64,000 bases of DNA from an uncultured Lachnospiraceae bacterium (GTDB lineage: Bacteria > Bacillota > Clostridia > Lachnospirales > Lachnospiraceae), in NCBI GenBank assembly GCA_934317845.1, contig CAKRES010000004.1, positions 1 through 64,000 of the forward strand, read 5' to 3'. The translations under genes and the position numbers were made by a program. The notes beneath the pieces are model-generated. The model did no database searches, was not told the DNA's origin, and saw only the letters and a program-made list of their open reading frames with translations. This document shows, piece by piece, positions 8,573 through 17,528 of this stretch (positions are counted from its first letter, which is position 1; each line of letters begins with the position of its first letter).

Positions 8573-8599
8573 TCAATGGTAAAGGAAGGAGCGAATGCG

Positions 8600-9769
8600 A
8601 TGCAGAATTTTTATTATGATATTCCAACGAAAGTATATTTTGGAGAGGGACAGATAAAACATTTGCCGGCACTTGTCAGTCAATATGGAAAACGTGTATT
8701 GTTGGTCTATGGTGGTGGCAGTGTCAAACGAAGTGGACTTTATGATACGATCCAATCTCTTTTGGAGGATGCCGGTATTACAAGCTGGGATCTTGCTGGG
8801 GTGGAGCCCAATCCAAGACTGGGTACGGTATGCCGGGGCGTGGAGTTGTGCCATAAAAATGCAGTTGATGTGATCATTCCTATTGGTGGCGGAAGTACGA
8901 TCGATTGTGCAAAAGCAGTTGCAGCCGGTTATTATCATGAAGGAAGTCCATGGGATCTTGTATTGGATAACACTCTGATCAAAGAGGCACTTCCGATCAT
9001 TACTGTGCTGACATTGGCAGCAACCGGTTCGGAAATGGACGGTTTTGCGGTGATCAATAACGAAGAAACTTCAGATAAACAGGAGATGTGCAGCAGACTG
9101 CTATATCCCAGATATTCGATCATGGATCCAAAGATTACCTTTTCAGTGCCGAAATATCAGACGGCAGCAGGAACTGCGGACATTATGAGCCATATTTTCG
9201 AATTGTATTTTGATGGTACTCCTGATAAATATATGCAGGATCGTGTGATGGAAGGACTTTTGAAAACTTGCATTCATTTTGGACCGATCGCATGTGAGGA
9301 TCCGGAGGATTATGAAGCAAGAGCGAACCTGATGTGGACATCAAGCTGGGCGATCAATGGATTTTTGGCTTGTGGTCTTACGTCAATGTGGCCGGTTCAT
9401 GCAATGGAACACCAGCTTTCGGCAGTATATGATGTGACCCATGGCCATGGGCTGGCAGTGCTCACTCCGGTATGGATGCGTTATATTTTGAATGATGAAA
9501 ACGTAGATCGTTTTGTCAATTATGGAGTTAATGTGTTTGGAATTTCATCGGATAGGAAGCCTTATGAAATTGCGGAGCTTGCAATACAAAAAACCGAGGA
9601 AGTATTTCAGAAAATGGGGCTGGGTCTTTCTATGCAGGATATTGGTATAACAGATGAAAGCCATTTTGCTGCTATGGCAGAACGGGCAGCGGATGGACTT
9701 TTAGAATGCCAGTTTCCACTTGATAAAGAAAAGATTATTGAAATTTATCACAGATGCTTGAAGAAATGA
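8600..9769 (+). CDS. Iron-containing alcohol dehydrogenase, butanol-dehydrogenase type
   Basis: The 389-residue product opens with the classic NFYYDIPTKVYFGEGQI of the iron-dependent alcohol dehydrogenase family. It has the NAD-binding GGGSTIDCAKA (near residue 95) and the metal site in GTADIMSHIFELYFD plus HAMEHQLSAVYDVTHGHG. It interconverts an aldehyde and an alcohol with NAD(P)H. The start at 8600 follows GGAAGGAG; the earlier in-frame ATG at 8576 lacks a site. Being last in the first catabolic segment, it may reduce the aldehyde released when an amine is oxidised, disposing of reducing power. Confidence 0.88.
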   Translation: MQNFYYDIPTKVYFGEGQIKHLPALVSQYGKRVLLVYGGGSVKRSGLYDTIQSLLEDAGITSWDLAGVEPNPRLGTVCRGVELCHKNAVDVIIPIGGGSTIDCAKAVAAGYYHEGSPWDLVLDNTLIKEALPIITVLTLAATGSEMDGFAVINNEETSDKQEMCSRLLYPRYSIMDPKITFSVPKYQTAAGTADIMSHIFELYFDGTPDKYMQDRVMEGLLKTCIHFGPIACEDPEDYEARANLMWTSSWAINGFLACGLTSMWPVHAMEHQLSAVYDVTHGHGLAVLTPVWMRYILNDENVDRFVNYGVNVFGISSDRKPYEIAELAIQKTEEVFQKMGLGLSMQDIGITDESHFAAMAERAADGLLECQFPLDKEKIIEIYHRCLKK

Positions 9770-9808
9770 TATGATATTTGTCATATTTAACAAAAAACAA
9801 CATTAGCA

Positions 9809-9837
9809 TTGACAGAGGAAAAAATTAGTGCTAGTAT
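9809..9837 (+). promoter_or_regulatory. Sigma-A promoter of the importer operon
   Basis: TTGACA (9809-9814), a 17-base spacer and TAGTAT (9832-9837). Transcription would begin near 9844, directly at the foot of the hairpin that follows. Confidence 0.75.
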
Positions 9838-9843
9838 CGCTTT

Positions 9844-9888
9844 AAAGTCAACGGAGACTCCTAGAGTTTTCGTTGGCTTTCTTTTTTT
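9844..9888 (+). terminator. Terminator-like hairpin at the transcript start
   Basis: AAAGTCAACG (9844-9853) pairs with CGTTGGCTTT (9871-9880), with one G-U pair and an inner ACTC/GAGT helix, followed by CTTTTTTTG. It could end the alcohol dehydrogenase transcript, but it also lies exactly at the start of the RNA made from the promoter at 9809-9837. The 5' arm AGTCAACGGAGAC resembles AGTCAATGGCGAC in the 2323-2363 hairpin. Confidence 0.7.
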
Positions 9889-9930
9889 GTAGCGTTGGAA
9901 TTTTGCAGTTGATGTGAGGAGGTCATGATT

Positions 9931-11034
9931 ATGAAGAAGAAAGTGAAACATTTATTAGCAGTTTTGATGTGTCTTGTATTGACAAGTTGTATTCTTTCCG
10001 GCTGTGGAAGCAGTTCGAAATCAGGCAGCTCAAAAGGAAAGGTGGACAGTTTGAACATTATGATCTGGGAAGGAACCTGGTCGGAGGAGATGTTTGAAGA
10101 TTTTACAAAAGAGACCGGAATCAAGATTAATATCAGTTATATTGATAATACGGATACGCTCTTGGCAAAGATGATTGAGGGAAATGCTGATTATGACCTG
10201 ATCGACTTAGAGGGAGCGTATGTAAAATCATTCCTGGATGGTGATCTGTTAGCACCTATAGATAAAAGTAAGGTCAAAAACCTTGAGAATATACAGGACA
10301 GTTTTTTGGAGGAAGGACCGATTGGTGACAGCAAGGAAGAGTATACCATTCCTAACATGGGATGCAGCTATACCACTATTGTGTATAACAAAGAAACCTG
10401 TCCGATTGAGATTACATCATTTAAAGATCTGGCTGATCCGAAATTAAAGGGAAAAGTTGCAATGGTCAATTCCACGATCTCTCTTTATGGAGAAGCGTTA
10501 GTGGCTTGTGGATTTAAGCCTGACTCTACGAATGAAGATGAGATGAAACAGGCAAATGATCTTTTGACAAAGATCAAATCGAATGTAAAAGCGTTTGTAG
10601 GAGAAAGTGCAGTATCCCAGCTTGAAAATGGAGAGTGTCCGGTGGCATTTTGCTGGGACTATACAACCCTTTGTGTTGATTCTAAAGATAACTGGGATAA
10701 GTTTGATGCAGTTGCATTAACAGAGGGATGTGAGCGTTTCCAGCAGTATTGGTCAATCCCGGCAGCGTCAGAAAAGCAGGAGGAAGCAACAGAGTTGATC
10801 GACTTTTTACTTCGACCGGAAGAAAATGCAAAAAGCAATGCAGAATACGGAGGAGTACCAAATCTGAAGCAGGAACTGTTAGCACCATATCTTGATGAGG
10901 ATTTTTATGAAAGTCCGGCCTTAAAAAAGGAAGAGGAATTGTTCCCAATTTCCTGGAGCATTGCGGTAAGTGATGATCAGATCAACCTGATGGATACCTA
11001 TTATACAGAACTGATGGGAAATGCAGCAGAGTAA
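9931..11034 (+). CDS. potD: Polyamine-type ABC transporter substrate-binding lipoprotein (PotD-like)
   Basis: A lipoprotein of 367 residues with a lysine-rich signal peptide and lipobox LSGC, so it is anchored outside the membrane. The mature part fits the spermidine/putrescine-binding family: LNIMIWEGTWSEE at the start, YDLIDLEGAYV and the C-terminal hinge region. GAGGAGGTC lies seven bases before the ATG at 9931; an ATG six bases earlier is too close. It heads the importer operon. PotD relatives also bind phosphonates, opines and other amines, so polyamine is the default but unproven ligand. Confidence 0.85.
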   Translation: MKKKVKHLLAVLMCLVLTSCILSGCGSSSKSGSSKGKVDSLNIMIWEGTWSEEMFEDFTKETGIKINISYIDNTDTLLAKMIEGNADYDLIDLEGAYVKSFLDGDLLAPIDKSKVKNLENIQDSFLEEGPIGDSKEEYTIPNMGCSYTTIVYNKETCPIEITSFKDLADPKLKGKVAMVNSTISLYGEALVACGFKPDSTNEDEMKQANDLLTKIKSNVKAFVGESAVSQLENGECPVAFCWDYTTLCVDSKDNWDKFDAVALTEGCERFQQYWSIPAASEKQEEATELIDFLLRPEENAKSNAEYGGVPNLKQELLAPYLDEDFYESPALKKEEELFPISWSIAVSDDQINLMDTYYTELMGNAAE

Positions 11035-11048
11035 GGGAGGATGATAGT

Positions 11049-11390
11049 ATGAAAAAGATTGAAGTAATTACAAGACCGGAAAAACTGGTTGGTTTGAAAG
11101 AAATATTTGCAACCCATAATTGTCAGGGTATGACGTGTTTATCCGTCATGGGATGTGGACGTCAAAAGGGATATTTGCCGGAAATGAATTTTACCGGAGA
11201 TGATATTAATCTGCTACCGAAGATCATGGTTTTTGTTGTTGTGGAAGATGACCAGATTGAGGAGATCTTAGCTGACATTTCAACGGCAATAGGAACCGGA
11301 AAAAATGGTGATGGTAAAGTATTTGTTACAGATGTTTTGGATGCAATGCGTATTCGTACAAACGAACGAGGTGACAGTGCATTGATGTAG
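11049..11390 (+). CDS. P-II family nitrogen regulatory protein with atypical T-loop
   Basis: The 113-residue protein follows the P-II layout: KKIEVITRPEKL at the start, GCGRQKGY before the T-loop, a buried strand IMVFVVVEDDQIEEIL, the B-loop region TGKNGDGKVFV, and the C-terminal RTNERGDSAL. The T-loop lacks the usual YRGAEY sequence with its uridylylated Tyr51 and instead reads LPEMNFTGDD. It lies between the binding-protein and ATPase genes, so it probably senses nucleotides or 2-oxoglutarate and gates this importer, much as GlnK gates AmtB. That partner is inferred from position. Confidence 0.85.
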   Translation: MKKIEVITRPEKLVGLKEIFATHNCQGMTCLSVMGCGRQKGYLPEMNFTGDDINLLPKIMVFVVVEDDQIEEILADISTAIGTGKNGDGKVFVTDVLDAMRIRTNERGDSALM

Positions 11391-11424
11391 ACCGTTTTTT
11401 GAAACAGTCGGGAAGGAGGAAGCC

Positions 11425-12555
11425 ATGGGTAAACCTATTGTATCTTTGGTAAATGTGGAAAAGTGGTATGGAACCAATCATGTGGTTAAAAACATGAATA
11501 TCAATATTGCAGAGGGGGAGTTCTTAACGCTGCTGGGACCGTCCGGGTGTGGAAAGACAACAACACTGCGTATGATCTCCGGTTTTGAACTTCCTACCTC
11601 CGGGATGATAAAAGTGCAGGGAGAAAGCGTAGAAAAAAAAGAACCGTATCAGCGTGATGTAAATACAGTATTTCAGAATTATGCATTATTTCCTAATATG
11701 AATGTATTTGATAATGTGGCGTATGGACTTAAGGTAAAGAAAATTCCTAAAGCTGAGATTAAGGAAAGAGTGACGGAAATGCTGAAGCTGGTTCAGCTTG
11801 AGGGATTTGGCAAACGTCGTATTACTCAGATGTCCGGTGGACAAAAGCAGAGAGTTGCGATTGCAAGAGCATTGATCAACCGTCCGAAGGTGCTTCTTTT
11901 AGATGAGCCGTTAGGAGCACTTGATCTAAAGCTGAGAAAGCAGATGCAGATTGAATTGAAACGTTTGCAGCGAAAACTTGGTATTACTTTTGTTTATGTG
12001 ACACATGATCAGGAAGAAGCACTCACAATGAGTGACCGGATCGCGATCATCAACCAGGGGGTTTTAGAACAGATTGATTCTGCCTTTGAGATATATGAGC
12101 ATCCTAAGACAAGATTTGTTGCCGGCTTTATCGGGGAATCAAATATATTTGATGCTGTCGTGATCAGTCAGGAGGAGAATACTGTGACACTGGGAACAGA
12201 AGTAGGAAATGCAAAAGCATCCGGTTTTACAGGAGAGCTTTCAGCCGGACAGCCTGTTTCAGTATCAGTCCGACCGGAGAATATGTTGTATTCCAGACAG
12301 CGGGTGGACGGATTTCACATCAAAGGTATTGTGAAGGAACATATTTATGTAGGAAACCTGATCAAAACCATTGTTTTATTAAATGATGGAACAGAGGTTA
12401 AGATTAATCGTTTTTCTGCAGACGATCTTCCAAAGGAAGGAGAAATGGTCTATCTCTATTGGCATCTGGAAAAGGGAGTTGTATTACCAGAGAAAAGCAT
12501 GGTCGATACCGATGCTTCCCGTGATATTGAAGGAGGCGGTGAGGATGAAGAATAA
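11425..12555 (+). CDS. potA: Polyamine-type ABC transporter ATP-binding protein (PotA-like)
   Basis: A 376-residue importer ATPase with Walker A GPSGCGKTT near residue 40, signature MSGGQKQRVAIARAL, Walker B VLLLDEPLGALD and H-loop THDQEEA, followed by a C-terminal TOBE-like regulatory domain from about residue 240. The preceding AAGGAGGA gives a confident start. It overlaps the downstream permease gene by 11 bases. It powers import of the ligand bound by the PotD-like lipoprotein. Confidence 0.9.
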   Translation: MGKPIVSLVNVEKWYGTNHVVKNMNINIAEGEFLTLLGPSGCGKTTTLRMISGFELPTSGMIKVQGESVEKKEPYQRDVNTVFQNYALFPNMNVFDNVAYGLKVKKIPKAEIKERVTEMLKLVQLEGFGKRRITQMSGGQKQRVAIARALINRPKVLLLDEPLGALDLKLRKQMQIELKRLQRKLGITFVYVTHDQEEALTMSDRIAIINQGVLEQIDSAFEIYEHPKTRFVAGFIGESNIFDAVVISQEENTVTLGTEVGNAKASGFTGELSAGQPVSVSVRPENMLYSRQRVDGFHIKGIVKEHIYVGNLIKTIVLLNDGTEVKINRFSADDLPKEGEMVYLYWHLEKGVVLPEKSMVDTDASRDIEGGGEDEE

Positions 12556-13444
12556 AGAAGAAATGATGCAGAAAAAGCATAAAGACAAAAGATCATTTCA
12601 TGCGCGATTGTCTTCCCTTTTTATGTGTGCGCCAATAACGATCTGGTCAATACTATTTGTATTATTGCCGGTAGTGATGCTTTTATTTATGAGTTTTATG
12701 ACAAAGGGGCCACTGGGAAAGATCGTATATCATTTTACACTGGATAATTATGCGGAGATCTTTAAACCGGTTTATGTCACTGTTGTAAAGCAGTCTCTTT
12801 TGATCGCGGTATGGACAACGATCTTTACCATTTTGCTGGGATATCCGATGGCTACTGTGATCGCACACGTAAAGAAAAAGACGTCGGGAGTTTTGACGGT
12901 TCTTTTGATGCTTCCGTTGTGGGTGAGTGGTCTGGTTATTTTATATAGCTTTGTTGTGATGCTGAATAATTCCGGTATTATCAATACGGTGTTGCTGGCA
13001 TTAGGACTGATCAAAAAACCAATTGATCTTTTATACAATAATTTTGCGGTGATCATCGGTATGATTTATATGTTTTTACCGTTTGCAGTACTTCCTATGT
13101 ATTCTTCCATTGAAAAGATGGATCCCGGACTGATCGAGGCATCAAAGGATCTGGGGGCAGGTCCAGTCAAAACTTTTTGTAAGATTACGCTGCCGCTCAC
13201 GGCACCTGGTATTTTTGCTGCAGTGATCCTGACGTTTATCCCATGTATTGGATATTATATGGTGACAGATATGCTTGGTGGTGGAACATCTATGATGGTT
13301 GGTAATCTGATCTACCGTCAGTTTACGATCGCAAGAAACTGGCCATTTGGAGCTGCGCTTTCGATTATTCTGGCAGTGATAATTTTACTCATGGTTGTAA
13401 TCTATACGAAACTCGGTGGTGATTTGGATGATTTGGGGGCTTAG
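12545..13444 (+). CDS. potB: Polyamine-type ABC transporter permease (PotB-like)
   Basis: About 299 residues with six predicted membrane helices and the cytoplasmic EAA loop EASKDLGAGPVKTF that contacts the ATPase. I placed the start at the ATG at 12545, inside the end of the ATPase gene and just after GGAGGCGGTGAGG; a longer in-frame extension upstream has no support. It forms the transmembrane channel with the PotC-like protein four bases downstream. Confidence 0.87.
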   Translation: MKNKEEMMQKKHKDKRSFHARLSSLFMCAPITIWSILFVLLPVVMLLFMSFMTKGPLGKIVYHFTLDNYAEIFKPVYVTVVKQSLLIAVWTTIFTILLGYPMATVIAHVKKKTSGVLTVLLMLPLWVSGLVILYSFVVMLNNSGIINTVLLALGLIKKPIDLLYNNFAVIIGMIYMFLPFAVLPMYSSIEKMDPGLIEASKDLGAGPVKTFCKITLPLTAPGIFAAVILTFIPCIGYYMVTDMLGGGTSMMVGNLIYRQFTIARNWPFGAALSIILAVIILLMVVIYTKLGGDLDDLGA

Positions 13445-13447
13445 CTT

Positions 13448-14278
13448 ATGGAGAAAAGAAAGAAAAAAAAGAGAGTGGCATCCATTCTTGGGAAAATATA
13501 TTTGATCCTTTTATTTTTATTTATCTACGCACCGGTTGTTGTTATGATAATATTTTCTTTCAATGACAGTCATGCGAATGTGGTGTGGTCAGGTTTTACG
13601 ACAAAATATTATGTAAAGTTGTTTCACGACCCCGGCATCTGGGAGATCCTTGGAACTACGCTTTTGGTTGCAGTAATTTCAACACTGCTTGGTCTGTTTG
13701 TAGGAACGACCGGTGCAGTTGGACTTCGAAATGCGAAATTTAAAGGAAAAAAGCTCATTATGAATATGATCTATTTTCCTATTGTTATTCCGGAGATCGT
13801 GCTTGCTGTTGCGTTGCTGCTGATATTTAATCTGTCGGGGATCGGTTTAAGCATAGGTACCATTATTATCGGTAATACGACACTGGTTCTTCCCTATGTT
13901 TACATTACAGTAAAGGCAAGACTTGTTGGTATGGATCCCAGTATAGAGGAGGCTTCGATGGATCTGGGGGCAGATCGTGTGTACACATTCCTTCATGTAA
14001 CACTGCCGGCAATTATGCCGGGGGTAATGTCTGGAGCATTTATGGCATTTTCTCTGGTGCTGGATGAATTGATCGTAACCAGTTTTCTCGCAAATGCAGA
14101 AACGACAACCCTTCCTATGAAGGTATATTCCATGATAAAAAAGGGAATATCTCCGGAAATAAATGCATTGACAACGATCATTTTCGGCATTTGCCTGTTA
14201 GGACTTCTGGTATATCTGATTCACTGGATGGTTCAGGCACATAAAGTTAAAAAGGTACGTGCGAATGCAATGATGTAG
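13448..14278 (+). CDS. potC: Polyamine-type ABC transporter permease (PotC-like)
   Basis: A 276-residue membrane protein with a lysine/arginine-rich N-terminus, six predicted helices and the EAA loop EASMDLGADRVYTF. It is the second permease of the PotABCD-type importer. The order here is D, P-II, A, B, C, then an ornithine-cyclodeaminase-like enzyme and an MFS carrier, so uptake and catabolism look co-transcribed. Confidence 0.87.
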   Translation: MEKRKKKKRVASILGKIYLILLFLFIYAPVVVMIIFSFNDSHANVVWSGFTTKYYVKLFHDPGIWEILGTTLLVAVISTLLGLFVGTTGAVGLRNAKFKGKKLIMNMIYFPIVIPEIVLAVALLLIFNLSGIGLSIGTIIIGNTTLVLPYVYITVKARLVGMDPSIEEASMDLGADRVYTFLHVTLPAIMPGVMSGAFMAFSLVLDELIVTSFLANAETTTLPMKVYSMIKKGISPEINALTTIIFGICLLGLLVYLIHWMVQAHKVKKVRANAMM

Positions 14279-14304
14279 AAATAAATTTGGAACGGAGGAT
14301 GCTT

Positions 14305-15456
14305 ATGTCAGATACAAGAATTGACTTTTTATATTTAAATGAAAAAGATATGATCGAAGCAGGTGTTATGGATGCCGGACGGTGTGTCGACACAATGCAA
14401 GAGGTTCTATGTCTGTTGGCACGTGGTGATGTTTTGATGGGTGGAAAAAGTAGGAGAGAACATGGCATCCAATTGATCTTTCCAAAAAAATCAGAAATTT
14501 TGGATTTTCCACTTGAGGATTCCAGGGATCGCCGTTTTATGTCGATGCCGGCATATCTTGGTGGGCGGTTCCATTTAGCCGGTGAAAAGTTTTATGGCTC
14601 GAATGGACGCAATGTGAAAAAGGGACTGCCGCGTTCTATTTTAATGGTTACATTAAATGATGTGGAAACCGGACAGCCAATTGCTTATATGTCAGCAAAT
14701 CTGTTATCTGCAATGCGTACCGGGGCGGTGCCGGGCGTGGTTGCCAGACATTTGTCAGTGAAAGAACCCAAAGTACTTACTCTTTTAGGTCCCGGTGTGG
14801 TCAATAAAACATGTCTTATGGCATATATGTCACAGTTTGATACAATTGATACGATCAAGATCAAAGGAAGTTCAGCAGCATCAGAAACAGCCAGGAAAAT
14901 GAAACAGTTTATTAAGGAAAACTATCCACAGATTTTAAATATTATATTGTGTGATACGGATGAGGAAGCAGTAAGTGATGCAGATATTATCAGCGAGGCA
15001 ACCTCTGTCGAAAAAAGGCAATGGCCGGTGCTGGATCCAAAGTGGATCAAGCCTGGATGTCTGATCATTTCATCGGGAACCATGGATTTTAGTGATTATG
15101 ATTTTATGGTTGATAATGTCCGTAAAATAGTAGACAACTATCCAATGTATGAGGAATATGTGCAAGTTTATGAAGAGCGAGATAAAGAAGGAAAACGTCT
15201 TTCATCCGGTATCCCTGGAATGTATTATGTTAATATGGTGGATGATGGACGGATCGAACGGTCCGAGGTGACAGAACTTGGAGAAATTCTGCTTGGTGAA
15301 AAACCGGGACGAAAATCGGAGGATGAAATTATTATGGTCAGTGTCGGAGGTATGCCGATCTTAGACGTTGGCTGGGGATATGAGTGTTATTGTAAGGCAA
15401 AGGAAAAAGGAATTGGAACTTCTTTGAATTTATGGGAAAAACCTTATCTTTCCTAG
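14305..15456 (+). CDS. Ornithine cyclodeaminase/mu-crystallin family protein, copy 2
   Basis: A 383-residue paralogue of the protein at 5830-7020. Shared stretches include MIEAGVMDA, RRFMSMPAYLGGRFHLAG, LNDVETG.P.AYMSANLLS and the C-terminal GEKPGRKSEDEII. Its Rossmann motif reads LLGPGVVNKTC where copy 1 has MLGAGPIAKAC, so cofactor or substrate handling may differ. The ATG at 14305 lies seven bases after CGGAGG. Two divergent copies in one locus suggest either a heteromeric enzyme or two related substrates. The reaction is not determined by sequence alone. Confidence 0.8.
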   Translation: MSDTRIDFLYLNEKDMIEAGVMDAGRCVDTMQEVLCLLARGDVLMGGKSRREHGIQLIFPKKSEILDFPLEDSRDRRFMSMPAYLGGRFHLAGEKFYGSNGRNVKKGLPRSILMVTLNDVETGQPIAYMSANLLSAMRTGAVPGVVARHLSVKEPKVLTLLGPGVVNKTCLMAYMSQFDTIDTIKIKGSSAASETARKMKQFIKENYPQILNIILCDTDEEAVSDADIISEATSVEKRQWPVLDPKWIKPGCLIISSGTMDFSDYDFMVDNVRKIVDNYPMYEEYVQVYEERDKEGKRLSSGIPGMYYVNMVDDGRIERSEVTELGEILLGEKPGRKSEDEIIMVSVGGMPILDVGWGYECYCKAKEKGIGTSLNLWEKPYLS

Positions 15457-15473
15457 TAAGGGAGGTGGCTTGT

Positions 15474-16670
15474 ATGAATCGGACAATTACGGTAAAATAT
15501 TGCTTTTTACAGGGGGGATACTGGACGCTTGCCGCTGTGGCAATGGCATTTACCACTCCGCTTTTAGAGGCAAAAGGATTTTCCGGAACAGAAATTGGAA
15601 TTTTGAGCGCTGTCAAATATTTGGCAGTGCTCATTTTTCAAATGGCACTGGGAAGTTTTGCAGACAAATATGCCGGGCGGATTCCTTTGCAGCGGATCCT
15701 GATCATTATGACATTGATAAATATCATATTTTCTTTTTTGTTCTGGTGGAGCGGACACACGTTTTGGATGGCAATGGTTACGTTGATCGTGTTTGGTATG
15801 ACGATTCATTGTGCTTCGCCACTTGTAGATTCCTTGTCTATTCAATATATGAGCCATGGTGTGAAAATGAATTATGGAATATCCCGCGCGTGTGGTTCTT
15901 TGTGCTGGGCAGTTTTTTGTGTTGTGGTTGGCTGGATTGCAGATGCATTTGGGGTGAATCAGATATTACTTTTTCAGATCGTGGTAAGTATTTTGTTCCT
16001 GTTTTTTTCTTATATTATGGATCCTGTTGACTTTTCGCAGAAAAAATCAGAAAATGTAAACACAATGCCATCCGAACAGGATCAGGTTCATTCCTGTGTA
16101 TATTTATTATGTCATTTTCCTAAATATACGTTGTTCCTGATCGGACTTGTGTTTGTATTTGCAGCTTATAACATGAATAGTACATTTTTGATTGACTGGA
16201 TCGGATCTATGGGGGGGGATCATGTCGATTATGGGATGGCGCAATTTGTACTTGCAATGGCTGAGATCCCGGTAGCACTTATGTTTTACCGTATCCGTAA
16301 GCATTTTTCTATTGATCTGCTAATGGTGGTGTGTGCATTGTTTTGTTTTCTGCGTGCTGCGGCAACAACCTTTGCATCCAGTGTAACATTTGTTATTTTA
16401 GCACAGGGGCTGGAGCTTTTTGGACTTAGTATTTACTATGTTGGGACAGTGTATTTTGTTATGGATTACTTGCCCCGGGCAGATGCTGTAAAGGGAACCT
16501 CGCTGATCAATTTTGCTGGTATGGGACTTGGGGAGATGATCGGAAGCATATCATGCGGGGTGATGAAGGATACATTTGGTCTGATGAAATTGATGGGAAC
16601 GAGTATTGTGGTTGGATTTGCAGGAGTGATTGTTATGATAATAATGTGGCAAATAAGGAAAGAAAGGTGA
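15474..16670 (+). CDS. Major facilitator superfamily transporter
   Basis: A membrane protein of about 398 residues with 12 predicted helices and the loop-2 pattern GSFADKYAGRIPLQR, resembling the MFS_1-like/LacY-type group of proton symporters or exporters. GGGAGGTGG lies before the ATG at 15474. It follows the second ornithine-cyclodeaminase-like gene by 17 bases and probably moves a substrate or product of the pathway. Substrate and direction cannot be told from sequence. Confidence 0.82.
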   Translation: MNRTITVKYCFLQGGYWTLAAVAMAFTTPLLEAKGFSGTEIGILSAVKYLAVLIFQMALGSFADKYAGRIPLQRILIIMTLINIIFSFLFWWSGHTFWMAMVTLIVFGMTIHCASPLVDSLSIQYMSHGVKMNYGISRACGSLCWAVFCVVVGWIADAFGVNQILLFQIVVSILFLFFSYIMDPVDFSQKKSENVNTMPSEQDQVHSCVYLLCHFPKYTLFLIGLVFVFAAYNMNSTFLIDWIGSMGGDHVDYGMAQFVLAMAEIPVALMFYRIRKHFSIDLLMVVCALFCFLRAAATTFASSVTFVILAQGLELFGLSIYYVGTVYFVMDYLPRADAVKGTSLINFAGMGLGEMIGSISCGVMKDTFGLMKLMGTSIVVGFAGVIVMIIMWQIRKER

Positions 16671-16677
16671 TTATGCC

Positions 16678-17181
16678 ATGAACAAAACCTATGAACACAT
16701 CGTACATCCGTTTCCACCGTTATATGATAAGGATTCTAAAATTCTCATTTTAGGCAGCCTTCCGTCAGTAAAATCCAGAGAGCAGATGTTCTTTTATGGG
16801 CATCCGAGAAATCGTTTCTGGAAAGTGATGGCGGCAGTGCTGGCTTGCGAGGAGCCGAAGACGATCGGGGAGAAAAAGCAGATGCTTCATTCTCATCACG
16901 TTGCTCTGTGGGATGCGATCTATAGCTGCGATATCATTGGTTCCAGTGACAGCAGCATCAAACATGTTGTGCCAACGGAGCTTGCTCCCATTCTTGCACA
17001 GTCAAAGGTAACACGTATTTTCTGTAATGGAGCGACTTCTGCAAGCTACTATAAAAAATATCAGCAAAAGGAGCTTGGGATAGAAGCAGTTACTCTGCCA
17101 TCAACCAGTCCTGCCAATGCGGCGTATTCCATGGAACGTCTGAGGACGATATGGAGTGACAAAATTGGAGAGATTGTGTAA
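16678..17181 (+). CDS. DNA-deoxyinosine glycosylase (uracil-DNA glycosylase superfamily)
   Basis: A 167-residue protein with the motifs of the hypoxanthine-DNA glycosylase branch of the UDG superfamily: LILGSLPSVKSRE near the N-terminus, FFYGHPRNRFWKV, a central IFCNGATSA and the C-terminal LPSTSPANA. It would remove hypoxanthine (deaminated adenine) from DNA. It follows the MFS gene by seven bases and may be co-transcribed, but a repair role is unrelated to the amine pathway. Confidence 0.85.
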   Translation: MNKTYEHIVHPFPPLYDKDSKILILGSLPSVKSREQMFFYGHPRNRFWKVMAAVLACEEPKTIGEKKQMLHSHHVALWDAIYSCDIIGSSDSSIKHVVPTELAPILAQSKVTRIFCNGATSASYYKKYQQKELGIEAVTLPSTSPANAAYSMERLRTIWSDKIGEIV

Positions 17182-17188
17182 ATAAACA

Positions 17189-17217
17189 TTGCGAAAACCA
17201 AAAGACAGTGTTAGTAT
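17189..17217 (+). promoter_or_regulatory. Promoter of the cobalamin operon
   Basis: TTGCGA (17189-17194), a 17-base spacer and TAGTAT (17212-17217). Transcription would start near 17224, just ahead of the cobalamin riboswitch. Confidence 0.65.
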
Positions 17218-17228
17218 AGGAAAGAATT

Positions 17229-17425
17229 AAAGAAACGAATTTCAGATTTTGTGTTCTACCAGTGTATCACTGGCAGCTAAGAGGGAAACCGGTGAAAGTC
17301 CGGTACAGACGTGCTACTGTGAGCGTTTAGTTTCTTTCGTGTTCCATTGTGCAACTATTGCATGAGAAGGAGAGAGAAATGCGATTGCGTAAGTCAGGAG
17401 ACCTGCATAAGATAGCTACCACACA
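17229..17425 (+). ncRNA. Cobalamin (adenosylcobalamin-type) riboswitch
   Basis: The core elements of the B12 aptamer are visible: GGGAAACCGGTGAAAGTCCG (17283-17302), then ACAGACGTGCTACTGTGA, and the B12-box-like AAGTCAGGAGACCTGC at 17391-17406. The intervening helices can form. Boundaries are approximate. With the terminator at 17529-17556 it would shut off the downstream uptake genes when cobalamin is plentiful. The 17182-17582 interval contains no gene. Confidence 0.92.
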
Positions 17426-17528
17426 TCACACGTAACTGATGAAAGCGGCAGAAATGGCAGATGATTCCGGAATCCTTCGGGATGTTTTTTTGATGTTTGA
17501 AAACTTTGCCATAACAAACGCTTTTTAG

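Noticed and set aside
15470..16030. Second plus-strand frame inside the MFS gene
   Set aside because: It overlaps a membrane protein frame with correct length and ribosome site; the alternative product looks random.
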